Source: Bombardia bombarda
Taxonomy: Eukaryota > Ascomycota > Sordariomycetes > Sordariales > Lasiosphaeriaceae
NCBI GenBank assembly: GCA_030512295.1
Contig: JAULSR010000003.1
Span: 2,232,001-2,296,000 of the forward strand
Direction: 5' to 3'
DNA length: 64,000 bases
In this document: positions 32,901-41,826 of the stretch, in pieces
How positions within the stretch are numbered: position 1 is the stretch's first letter
Layout of the letters: each line of letters begins with the position of its first letter
The notes under the pieces: model-generated
What the model was told of the DNA's origin: nothing
What the model saw: the letters and a program-made list of their open reading frames with translations, nothing else
Database searches by the model: none
Translations under genes and position numbers: made by a program

Positions 32901-33911
32901 CGGGTCTGGCTTGTATTGGTTGAAACTCCGGATCTCTCGGAAAATCTTCAGTGAAGCGACCTGTTCGGACTCCAGCACGCCATTCGTCTCCTTCCAGATG
33001 AACTCGAGATTGGCAACGACAGACGTACGGAAGTCGTCACTGGGGTGCTCCCGACGCCACTTCACAAAGCTCTCCGCGTTGCCGTGGGCTTTGACGAGCC
33101 ACTGGATAAAACATTTCTTAAATGATGAAAGCTCGACTTCCTGTTGGTGGTCGATCATGTCCGAGCAAAAGTCAACAAAGTGCTTGGCCAGGTCTGCAAT
33201 CCACCTGAAAGGGTCGTAGAATCGGACGTATTCCAGCGCTGGATTATTGAGTCTGTAGTATATTTCCTCTCTCGAATTCATGCTCGAGCGGGCCCAGATC
33301 TGGCCATCGACGCCTGGATGCTCTATACCGTAGTTGCCAATGGGTAGCTCGGACACCTCGACTCCGCTAACGTAATGCTTGACGTCGCCAACGCTAAGGA
33401 TGCCGTCAACGTAAAATTTGTCGTGGGCATTCTTGGTGGCCAAGTGATGAAGCGGCCTCATTTCGTAAGGGTAAATCTTTGAGTTGACGTAAAAGGAAAA
33501 CCGGTCCAGCTCAAACCCGATAAAGCCGTTGGTGACATTTCCCTGAGCTTCGGCTGCCTCCAGGAGAGCGCGCACGGCGATGCGTTCTCTTGTTGGGGGA
33601 AGAGGTGGTATATAGCCATGATGCTGCGATTTGGGGGTGGTCAGAGTCGACCTGGGCAAGTCCACATAAATGTGGGTGCTGCGGCGGTCATCAAATTTGA
33701 CTGATGATGCCTCTGAAATAGCAACCTCATCGTCATCAAGTCCTCCTGCCCCTTCTTCTCCTTCCCGCTCCAGGCCCAGGCCAGGAGTTTCCCAGTAAGA
33801 TTCCCTGGTAGGAGAGCATCGCTCAGAATCCAAGAGATTTGAGATTTCAGCTTCGAGGTCTTCGGCATCGTCTCTCAGACTCTCCGGGTGGCCCTCCTCC
33901 AGGGAACTCAT
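29952..33911 (-). CDS. dim2: DNA (cytosine-5)-methyltransferase, DIM-2 type
   Basis: 1319 residues, apparently intron-free, ATG at 33911. The N-terminal region (about 90-330) resembles the replication-foci-targeting-like part of fungal DIM-2. Two BAH-like domains follow (about 434-575 and 595-715). The C-terminal catalytic domain shows motif I LDLFCGGGNFGRGL (near 725), motif IV SPCPGFS with nucleophile Cys809, motif VI LENV (near 849), motif VIII QSRSRVF, and motifs IX-X (RPLSVIEMRRAQGY, KLIGNSVARQIALALG). In Neurospora, DIM-2 performs all known DNA methylation, guided by HP1 and H3K9me3, mainly at RIP-mutated repeats. All catalytic residues are present, so activity is expected. The tail after about 1130 is Ser/Thr/Arg-rich and disordered. 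The BAH pair and DIM-2-like N-terminus argue against the RID/Masc1 subfamily. Confidence 0.93.
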   Translation of the reverse strand: MSSLEEGHPESLRDDAEDLEAEISNLLDSERCSPTRESYWETPGLGLEREGEEGAGGLDDDEVAISEASSVKFDDRRSTHIYVDLPRSTLTTPKSQHHGYIPPLPPTRERIAVRALLEAAEAQGNVTNGFIGFELDRFSFYVNSKIYPYEMRPLHHLATKNAHDKFYVDGILSVGDVKHYVSGVEVSELPIGNYGIEHPGVDGQIWARSSMNSREEIYYRLNNPALEYVRFYDPFRWIADLAKHFVDFCSDMIDHQQEVELSSFKKCFIQWLVKAHGNAESFVKWRREHPSDDFRTSVVANLEFIWKETNGVLESEQVASLKIFREIRSFNQYKPDPAPKVKLVVQDNETARPTIVTPYIKECFGHMVIGKMLQLAGNSSSPAEPLLSAERPRGRSVEQPKINSHLLAQAVESRHGKPVRYSSTKSSFLSKAAIDHIAVGDTISTPPDGEDVTDTKWKIIKSRNSTEDNRWFGLVQKVHVANDGSRSFDVSWFYRPAETPCCVMKYPWSNELFLSDHCTCGEGKASRVKGHEVLGVHTIDWWGKPNTDKGDFFVRQTYVIEQRRWMTLDKSHIKCDHSKRPPLGFATGDTVLVSTLSDEFTDVYEVVKIFRQETNRFVRLRKLVPRRKIDPLAPNAPPNELVYTEDTVVVKPEKITRKCLVRFFPSDKPVLDPYNRGGTGNLFYITSRLSPPDFGPRCVPFADGDFPSSLHQGFDPSQEVPKLKGLDLFCGGGNFGRGLEDGGVVDMCWVNDIWEKAVHTYMANTPNQNKTHPYLGSVDDLLLHALEGRFSDNVPRPGDVDFISAGSPCPGFSLLTRDKTTLSQIKNQSLVASFASFVDFYRPKFGVLENVTSIVQARHNRKEDVLSQLFCALVGLGYQAQLVMGDAWSHGAPQSRSRVFLYFAAQGQRLPEAPPLSHSHYSGVKKRGLGEMCNSQPFVHRLFSPTPFKFVSAAESAADLPFIGDGKPDCCVPFPDHRLPSGITKAGASQYAAIPTHPHGMKFTSAWKEGNGIMTEGDRELFPAAPSARTSAISQGWARVKPHNIYPTVTTRCQPTDARSGPGLHWHENRPLSVIEMRRAQGYLDHEVLLGIPPDQFKLIGNSVARQIALALGLKFREAWLGTLYDDGGRYSIPVSASNGVKGEERMASDSTTARRRRSSRGLMSRSTTISATPSRTQSPMTSVEPEAADTTTTARSESTPMTVLSGVMETGSRTKRKSHSLLAEELQPSKVRKLREGQGDSSSSMLHVARESVSISGSPTPDPPSEHRSAFNLDRVEVVTERIQRAPFPSFQEESRGSTPSSGRKGSSTPSGPTVVHL

Positions 33912-34447
33912 GAATATGAATATTGTTGAGAGTTTTGGGGTTTTAACGCAGATATCCCTAAAAAGAATGTCGTCGTCACTGGGGATAGAGAAAAAAATGG
34001 CGATAGAGAGTAAATTATGTGCAAATTTATAGACATTTCAAAACAAGTGAGTGAGTGTCGCGTAATGATGATATTCACTTCGTTTGTGTTCCTTTGTTTC
34101 CGGTTTTGTCGACAGTGTGATAGCAAACTGAAGCACACTCATGCGCACAAAGACCCAACAGCTTGAACTGCGATCGATGGAAGGAGCCAGGTGCCACTGG
34201 GAGAGCCAGGAGGCTTGGGCCGGGCCTTTGAAACTGTGCTTTTTACCCCGACATTGTAGTTAAAAATAAAGCAAAAAAAGAAACTGCGAGGGACAATAGC
34301 CGCGACCGACTGTACCGACCCGACAGATATGGACAAAAGTATCTGCGCAAGCAGAGCTTTGAGTGATACGGCGATGACGGGGAACCGCGAGTGCTTCCTG
34401 CGCTGCGCGTGTCAACGCGACTGACTGCAGGGAGGCGGGTCAGATTG

Positions 34448-34459
34448 GATTGGCCAATC
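34448..34459. promoter_or_regulatory. Paired inverted CCAAT boxes
   Basis: GATTGGCCAATC presents CCAAT on both strands with overlapping centres, a possible binding site for the fungal HAP/CBC complex. It is inferred from sequence only. Confidence 0.4.
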
Positions 34460-34533
34460 AGCAAGCCCCGGCCCGCGAAATAACCCCCCAGTTCCCTAAC
34501 GGTGGCAGGCGCGAGTTGCTGCAGCAGCGGGAC

Positions 34534-34553
34534 GGGGCGGGGCGGGGCGGGGC
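34534..34553. repeat. GGGGC tandem x4 (GC-box-like)
   Basis: Four exact GGGGC units upstream of DIM-2. The G-run spacing (four runs of four G separated by single C) also makes an intramolecular G-quadruplex possible. Confidence 0.85.
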
Positions 34554-34899
34554 ACTTTCCCTCCCAGCTCGACGGAGCGGTGATAGGTTCCTGGGACTCC
34601 ATTTCTATTCTGTTGCATCGTGGCGTTCCTTCAATAGCCCAAACAGCTGAAGGGAAACAATTGGACTTTCTTTTTGAAAGCAGACGACTCAGACGTGGGC
34701 AAAGTTGATCAAGTGTGCAAGTCACGATTGCACCTGCCACTTTTTCTTTGTGACGTCAACTGGCAAGTGCATTCCAGATCATCGCCCAAAACCTCGAAAA
34801 GATTCGATAGATCTATTTGTTTACCTGCCCATATAAGGTATCTTGTAAATCTATAGAAGCAAACAACCTGGCCCCAACTACATCCACACCCCATCTCAA

Positions 34900-37521
34900 C
34901 TAAGACCTCGTCCCCCCCTTCTCCCTCCCCCCGCCCTGCGCCTGCTGCGCATCGATCTGAATCGCCTCCTTCAGCTTAGCCACCACCTCCGGCTGGTTCG
35001 TAAACGCCCTGTCCAATATCTCATCCAGCTCCCTCTCCACCTTTGCTAGGTTCTTCCCGCCGAGCTTGCGCGCCTTGGCACCGTTGACCAGCCCGGCCCA
35101 CCGACGCGTGAAGGCGTAGATGCTCTTGCGCAGGAGATCGTCCAGCTGCTCGCCGGCGTCCTGCGTCGTCTCGTTGGCTGGGCCAGAATTGCTACCACCA
35201 GTAGCCCCCGGAGTTGGTGTACCCACGCGTGACGACCACAACGAGGACCCAGGAATATAGGTGCTAAAGCTGCTCAGCAGCCCAATTAGGTTCTGCGGGC
35301 TCAGCGTCTCCCAGATCTGGCCGAAATGCTGGAGGCCGGCGTTCGCATGGCTGCGCACGTCGCCGATCTCGAGCGACAGCAGTTCGTTCTTGAGGATGAG
35401 AAGGTTCTTAACCATGAAGAGGTCTGAATCCGTGCCGTTCTTGATAGACTTGATGCGCGCTTCGGCACGCTGCAGAGCCGCGATGGACTCTTTGACCAGT
35501 TTAAACACTACGGGACTGTTGCGTTGCTGTATTGTTGTGAAAGGGTCGGCATTAGCATCATGATACAAAGTACGAAAAGGAGGGATACAGGCACTTACAC
35601 ATCGCTCCTTGGGCATAGACTGATCAAACATGCCGAGAAGCTCGACAGCGCGCTTCACCGGCGGGAACGCGTTTGAAGAGGCATTGCCATCAACCATGGG
35701 TCCGATTTTAAGTGCGTCTGGCGCAACAACGGCGCGGGATACCGACTTTGCAACCTCGGCCTCGAAGTGGGCATCGGTAAATGTCCATAGATGCTCGGCA
35801 AGAAGTCTCGACGCCAGCTCGCGGCAGTGTCCTGCAAAAGGGGTTTCATCTTCATCGTAGTCGAGTAGCAGATATTCGTTCGTGATCCACCCGACAACGT
35901 GGCAGACTGCCGACAACTCACCTCCATGGAGGATGGTTTGCAGATTTGTGGCGATGGGCGCGACGTTGGTTCCACTAACCAGTGACCGCTGGTGCGTCTT
36001 GAGAGCCACAAACGCAGAACGCGCGTCGGTGGAATACTGCGGCTCCACCGCGAATATCTTGCGGAAGAGAGCGGCCTCGTTGTAGGAGCGCTCGAAACAT
36101 TGCTTGACGAAGTTCCTCGCTGCTGTTTCTACAGATGACTCCTTTGCTTCTGTCTTGAGGGCATCAAGTTCGTGCTGAATGATGGGTTTCAGATCTCGGT
36201 CTCTGGCTGCCCAGTAGGCGTGGAAAAGGTTATTTGCAGTGTTTGCATACGTGTCGAAGTTCGGCCCTAACCTGGGCAGGCCGTTTTGGTCGTACGCGCT
36301 CAGCGTTACGGTTTGAATGTTTGGGATCAGCGAATACGAGTTCATGATAGTCTCCTCAAAACGGCCGTAGGCCAGGGCATGCCTGGCAGATTCCGACTGC
36401 GTAGCTGCAATCTGTCGAGATATTTCGACAGACATTTTATCCAGACGGTTATTGAAGCCAACCTCCAAGAGGTGCAAGGCTTTCGTCAGCAAAGCCTGAT
36501 AGCGGGCCAGGTACGACTCTGCATCCCGATATAGAGGCTATACTTGTGTCAGCCCATTTGGTTTCAAGCGAGAACCTGGCAAGCAAGCGGATGGAAGTAC
36601 AAACATTCTTAGCCATGAAGGCTATGCAAGAATCCAAGTTGGCCAAAACCTCGGCAAACGCGTCATCATCCACAAGGCGGCCTGCCCCCGGGGCATTGAG
36701 GCGCCTGGTGACATTGTCTAAATAGGCGTAGTAGTGCAGGTCGGTGCCGACCTCATCGGCGAGCACCTCGAGGCGCTTCTGCTCTGTGAGCAAGTCGTCG
36801 CACTGTGACTGGAACGACGTGGTCTGGTCCTCGACGGCGCGGAATGACTGGCAGAGAGATTCGAGCACCTTCAGTGCGCTGTTTGCATCTTCAATGAGGG
36901 TCCCAAGATGTCTTTCCGTCATGGACAGCTGGTCATGGTAGAGTCTTGTTTTCTGGTCAGCAGCGTGAAAGAAAGGGGGGCCGTGAACGCATCACAGGTA
37001 GTGTCGTCTATTTAACGTACAGATATTCCTGTAGACTGGCCTCCAGTAATTCCCCTCTCAACGCATCATGGGCGATAATTTCCTTGTCGGTCGGTAGGAC
37101 TGCATGGTTCTCGGGAATTGCCAACGCCTCCAACGTGTCATTGTTCTGCCGCCTCCTGCGCTTCTTCTTGGAGGGCGGCGACTTGGAGAGCTGGGCTGTC
37201 GCAATATCGTAAAAGTCCGAGTATGATTTTGCTCTTCGTATCAGGGTAGCCTGTGGAGGTGAATTGGTGTCTTCGTGAACCTCGAAGAGCGCCGGCAATG
37301 GTTGTGCCGCGTCGACATGGTCGATGGTGCCCTGTCCATTATCGAGCTTCAGTCAGCGCAGGCCATATACGGGGCAGTGGATGGAGATTAGAATGTCAGC
37401 CACAAACATTCGGCTGTTGCAGCAGCGATTCTTTCCGCCGATGACCCGGGTTCCGCACATTGGGAGCTTCCCGACGCTGTTGGAAGTCGGGCACAAAGCT
37501 ATACCAGGAGTCCTCGTACAT
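34900..37521 (-). CDS. cog3: Conserved oligomeric Golgi complex subunit 3
   Basis: COG3/Sec34 homologue, part of lobe A of the Golgi tether for retrograde intra-Golgi vesicles. Five exons on the minus strand: 37521..37408, 37331..37017, 36952..36605, 36537..35599 and 35526..34900, giving 780 residues. The start MYEDSWYSFVPDFQQRR, followed by RRKESLLQQPN, matches the fungal COG3 N-terminus. The second exon has a basic KKKRRRR patch. The third begins the Sec34 domain (TRLYHDQLSMTERHLGTLIE, TDLHYYAYLDNVTRRLNAPG). The fourth holds the conserved SYSLIPNIQTVTLSAYDQNG and QHELDALKTEAKE. The last intron (35527-35598) is exactly 72 nt with no in-frame stop, so retention would add 24 residues. The second intron needs a weak GTTAAA donor at 37016 to keep phase; the nearby GTACGT would break the frame. 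Confidence 0.92.
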
Positions 37522-38017
37522 TTTGAGGCCCAGATGTCGGGCGGCAGGTAGGGAGGTGATGGTGCCCGGTTGTCCACTCTGGCCATTGCGCTGTAGACAA
37601 CGGGACTGACGTACGGTACAGTACCTGAAAGGGCCTAATCACACAGTGCGTAATTACGGCCCGGGGATAATTGGTGGTGTCCACTTTGCTTCATCCCAGC
37701 AGCGGAACGCACGGACGGGACTGCGATCTGGACCCTCGAGGCAGTGGGGATGGAAGCTGCGAAGCTGGGAGCTCAGAGCCCCGCTCGCTCGCGTCAAGCT
37801 CATGTCAAGCGGCGAGCTTCTTTCTTCCCAGCTCGAGCTCCTTCGGTGACCTCACCATTTGTCGGTAATTCTACCCTCGAATTGCAACAGCACCTGGTGG
37901 AGCTTGACATTTTGGCCGGCATTGCCAAACAATGTAGAAATAAGTTGTTTCTCGACAGAAGACTAAACAAAAAAACAAACCAACCAAGGTCTTGTGAAGG
38001 ACCAATCCTCACCGACC
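37522..38017. promoter_or_regulatory. Divergent promoter region COG3 / FMP25
   Basis: 496 bp between two start codons facing away from each other, serving a Golgi tether subunit and a mitochondrial protein. No canonical TATA box or known motif stands out. An A/C-rich stretch (37965-37985) immediately precedes the FMP25 start region. Confidence 0.6.
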
Positions 38018-39853
38018 ATGTCCTCTCCCCTGATATCGCGCCTTGCCTTGCGCCACCCGGCCCGGCTGCGCACAACGGCTGTAAGACGATGGGTTCACCA
38101 TGAAAACCCAGGTGGCCATGGGAACCACTATCCCCAGTCTCCTATTCCTCCTCCTCCTCCACCCCCGCGTGTGGGCACTCTGATGATGGGTGTCCTGGCT
38201 GTCACTGGTCTCGGCTGTCTCGCTACCGGCACTGCCGTCTTGCTGCTGCCGTTCTTCGCCGAAACCGAGCCTCTTCGCCCCGAAAAGGTCGACATCATCT
38301 TCGAGAAGCCACGCAGCAAGCCCCCGACATCAAAGGAAGAGAATCGGGAGATGGTCAGCCCGCAGCATGTGCAGGTCAAGAAGAGCTGGGAGAACCCCGG
38401 TGTCTACGCCTGGGGCTCCAATACCGGCAAGGTCGTCGCCCCCGAGTCCAAGGAGGCCTTCGTCAAGACCCCGAGGCGTCTTTCCTACTTTGACGGCCAG
38501 ATCCTGCGCGACCTGAAGCTGGACCGCGACTTTGGTGCTGCCGTCACCGAGAATGGCGACCTTGTGCAATGGGGCACCGCCTTCTCCAAGGGCAGCGCCA
38601 ATCCCATCATCACGCTAAAGGGAAAGGACCTCGTCAAGATTGCCATCTCGCGTGATCGCATCATTGCTCTTTCGTCCGGCGGCTCTGTCTACTCCATCCC
38701 TGTTGCTAGCGCAGATCAGACAGCCAAGGAAACGGCGTCCACCAGCTCCTCCTGGATCCCCTTCTGGTCTTCCGCACCCCCTACTGTGAGCTATCGGATT
38801 CTCAAGCCCAAGAGTCTGGGCTGGGGCGAAAAGGTCGTTGATGTCAGCAGCGGACTGGAACATTGCCTGATGCTGACGTCCAAGGGCCGTGTCTTCTCTG
38901 CCGCGTCGAGCTCGGAGGATTTCCCCGCCAGGGGCCAGCTCGGGATACCCGGGCTGACGTGGCAAACACGTCCAGAGGGGCCCTATGACCAGCCCTATGA
39001 GATCGGGGCCCTTCATCGCTTCAAGGTCAAGGCCATCGCTACAGGAGACTTCCATTCTCTTGCGCTCGACAGCGATGGCAGGGTGTTCTCCTTCGGCGAT
39101 AACTCGAGTGGCCAGCTCGGGTTCCAATCCGAGCTTGGGAGCCCCTACGTCGACGTCCCCGCGCCGCTGCCCGTAACCGCCCTGTACAACGGAACCAAAC
39201 TGCTGCCCAAGGTCACCTCCATCGCCGCCGGCGGACTAAACAGCTACTTCACCGTAGATGCAAAGAGGGTACAAGGCAAGGGGAACAACGCTAAGGAACT
39301 CGTTCCTGTCAAGGACCTGGGAAAGACTATTTCAGAAACATGGGCCTGCGGCGAAGGCATATACGGCAGCCTCGGCACGGGCAAGTGGACGCACATCTCC
39401 ACGGCGCCCACAAAGATCAAGGCGCTCTCCAACCTCTACGAGTACGACGAGGCGACCAACACCATAGTCCCGATCCGGCCGGCCCATCTGTCGGTGGGCG
39501 CCACACACGTCTGTGCCGTGCTGGACAATGCAACCCATCTCTCCGCCTCGGGGCAGACGTCGGCGAACGACACAAACTATGGCGCCGACACGCTCTGGTG
39601 GGGCGGCAACGAGTCGTATCAGCTGGGCACGGGGAAGCGCAGCAACGCCAACACGCCATTGTATATCGGGCCGCTTGACGGCGGACAGCAGGCTGGATCA
39701 TCAGTGGTTGGCAGGCTCGAGGGGACGGATCGCTTCCAGGTCACGCCGAGAAAGACGGTTCGCCTGGGCGAGGGGGGCTCCGGCAGGAAGGTGAGCATCG
39801 AGCAGCGGGTTGAGTGCGGACGCCTTGTCACGGCTGTCTACACGGGGACATGA
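38018..39853 (+). CDS. fmp25: Mitochondrial RCC1-repeat protein FMP25
   Basis: 611 residues, single exon. The first in-frame ATG is 38018. The N-terminus MSSPLISRLALRHPARLRTT, rich in Arg and lacking acids, looks like a mitochondrial presequence. A membrane segment follows at about 52-80 (MMGVLAVTGLGCLATGTAVLLLPFF), preceded by a polyproline run. The rest is RCC1-type beta-propeller repeats: VYAWGSNTGKVV, FHSLALDSDGRVFSFGDNSSGQLG, TWACGEGIYGSLGTG and LWWGGNESYQLGTG. In yeast, Fmp25 is an inner-membrane protein needed for late assembly of respiratory complex III. Exchange-factor activity is not implied by the repeats alone. Topology (propeller in the intermembrane space or matrix) cannot be decided here. 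Confidence 0.9.
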   Translation: MSSPLISRLALRHPARLRTTAVRRWVHHENPGGHGNHYPQSPIPPPPPPPRVGTLMMGVLAVTGLGCLATGTAVLLLPFFAETEPLRPEKVDIIFEKPRSKPPTSKEENREMVSPQHVQVKKSWENPGVYAWGSNTGKVVAPESKEAFVKTPRRLSYFDGQILRDLKLDRDFGAAVTENGDLVQWGTAFSKGSANPIITLKGKDLVKIAISRDRIIALSSGGSVYSIPVASADQTAKETASTSSSWIPFWSSAPPTVSYRILKPKSLGWGEKVVDVSSGLEHCLMLTSKGRVFSAASSSEDFPARGQLGIPGLTWQTRPEGPYDQPYEIGALHRFKVKAIATGDFHSLALDSDGRVFSFGDNSSGQLGFQSELGSPYVDVPAPLPVTALYNGTKLLPKVTSIAAGGLNSYFTVDAKRVQGKGNNAKELVPVKDLGKTISETWACGEGIYGSLGTGKWTHISTAPTKIKALSNLYEYDEATNTIVPIRPAHLSVGATHVCAVLDNATHLSASGQTSANDTNYGADTLWWGGNESYQLGTGKRSNANTPLYIGPLDGGQQAGSSVVGRLEGTDRFQVTPRKTVRLGEGGSGRKVSIEQRVECGRLVTAVYTGT

Positions 39854-41826
39854 ACTGGCCTGGTTTGGTGGACGTGGGGAGAGTTTATGATGTATGGCCT
39901 GAGAAGAAGGGGCTCATGGTCTATGTGTTTTGATACCTGTTGGCTGTACTAAGAGGGCCTTTGGATTTATGGGACGGTGTGTGTATAAAATTGTACCAGG
40001 GGGGTCGTAGTGACTGATGTACCCATTCTACTCTGTTAATATCATGATGACACCTTTGCTAGTCATGCCTTGTATGATTACGATCTTTATATATATATGT
40101 TGATGGCGTCGTGGCTGGTTGCTGTTGCTGTGACCTTTTACCACTGCCAATAGCATGGCTGATATTCAATAATGCCAGAGCATACTGCATTTAATAGCAT
40201 ATAGCGTTATTCATAATCCATGAGATAGACGCCCCTTTATTTCCCCCTGTTTTCTCGGGACAACGTTGGACAAGCGTCTTGGCGTCTGCATTGTTGGGAC
40301 TAGAATCGCTAAAATCGACCGAAACGGTTGAGTCTAGGTCGAAGCGCTACCGAGTGCCGGCGGCTGGCAGGTGTCGCCGTCGCATTCGGGAGCGGAAATC
40401 AAGGGGCTGCCTGGGCATCAGGAGTTGTGATATTGGTCAGCTATTTTGGTAGTGTAAACCCAGTAACATCCCATAGTTGGAACGAATCCAAAGGACCAAA
40501 CGCTCAAGGCGAGGTGGCGCGGATTATTTTTGGATCCAAGCCAAGCTTCCGTGGGATGCCTCCATGGCCTTTTTGCTGAAAATGACATTGTCAGCCAACG
40601 CCTCCACCTAACCCATCGAGGCTTGGGCTGAGAATATGGGCGCATGCACGACAGTCGATAGACAGTCAACCACAGTAGGTAGGATACCTGAGTGGGCAGA
40701 TGATAGGTAGGCGGTCCGCGGGGCTGACGAGTGACATACCACCACATGCATATGGGACAGACACCGAGAATTGGATGGAGAAACCATGGAATGACCAGTG
40801 GCACTCAATGTCCATAGTGAGGTTGCCCCTTGCTGGGATCCTGGCTGCGGGTAGATTCCTGGGACGGGCGGCAGCGCCATCTTTTGTGGATTGTTCTGGG
40901 GCAAGCTGGGGCGCTAAATCATACTGCCCGTCCGGTAAGGTTCACTAGCTGGGCGTGCTCGAGACTCGGTAGGGTTGTTAGCTCTTTACCTCGAGGAAAG
41001 AACGTTTACCTGCACAGACTAGCGTGCGGGATGGAAGGCGCGAGGTACCACCCCTACCAATTTGGTTATGACCTTCTTCAACCCCAGCTCTGCAGTCTGC
41101 TGCTGCTCTCACATGAGCACCTTCCATTCCATTCGAATCTTGTTTCGAAACGTCACACCTCCAGCAGCACTGTCTGTCCAGCCGCCAAAATAAAATCTGC
41201 CTCGGACGCTGCCTTCCGCCTCCCGCCTGGCTGCCGAGGTTCCAGGGTCACAAGGCTCGCCGTCAAGACACCGCTGTCTGAAGCCCGTCTCAGAAAGGAA
41301 AATACCCTTGGCCACCTCAGGAATGCGGGAATGCAGAATGCGTTGACACAACACACGCCCTGCCTCCCTGTTGACACTCTGCGATCTGCCACAATGCCGA
41401 CCACGATGGGCCCTTGAAAGACAAACCAAAGAAAGCGCAGCATCGCATCGTCTCGCGATTCTGTCTCTCTCTGTCTTGTCGCCAATACCAACACGCCACA
41501 ACCACCACCACCACCACCACCACCATCGCCAAAGTCATCACCGCTCTATGAGTCTTTTGGACGGCTTTTCCTCTCAACGAGTTTTCATTTCATTGCTATA
41601 ACGGGCCTTTCCCCCGCTTTATCCCATTTTATACGTAAAGCTACAGTATCAGAACTTCCCTTCGGGCTAGCCTCGGCGTCTAGCACCCTCTTTCACCAAG
41701 ACGGCCCTTGTGCGAGATATTTTACCCCGGCTCCCTGCCGGGCCTTGTCGAGCTTTCTGGAGGCGCCTCCCGCGGATCCAGACGCTGCTTCCATTCAAAC
41801 GGCCTGTCATAAGACGCCTTTTTACA
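39854..41826. other. Intergenic region FMP25 to phosphatase
   Basis: 2 kb between two plus-strand genes: FMP25 3' UTR, then the promoter and leader of the phosphatase. It contains an AT repeat near 40091-40100 and an (ACC)n tract (41501-41525). Short frames in 40328-41400 look like noise. Confidence 0.65.
41501..41525. repeat. (ACC)n microsatellite
   Basis: About eight ACC units, some 300 bp upstream of the phosphatase start codon and probably in its promoter or 5' UTR. Confidence 0.93.

Larger units (their letters stand above)
33912..34899. promoter_or_regulatory. DIM-2 upstream region with CCAAT palindrome and GC boxes
   Basis: 988 bp between COG3 (3' end) and DIM-2 (5' end). It contains a perfect 12-bp palindrome GATTGGCCAATC (34448-34459), which is two head-to-head CCAAT pentamers, and a four-copy GGGGC tandem (34534-34553). 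Both are plausible activator sites for DIM-2, about 540-640 bp upstream of its start. Confidence 0.5.
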
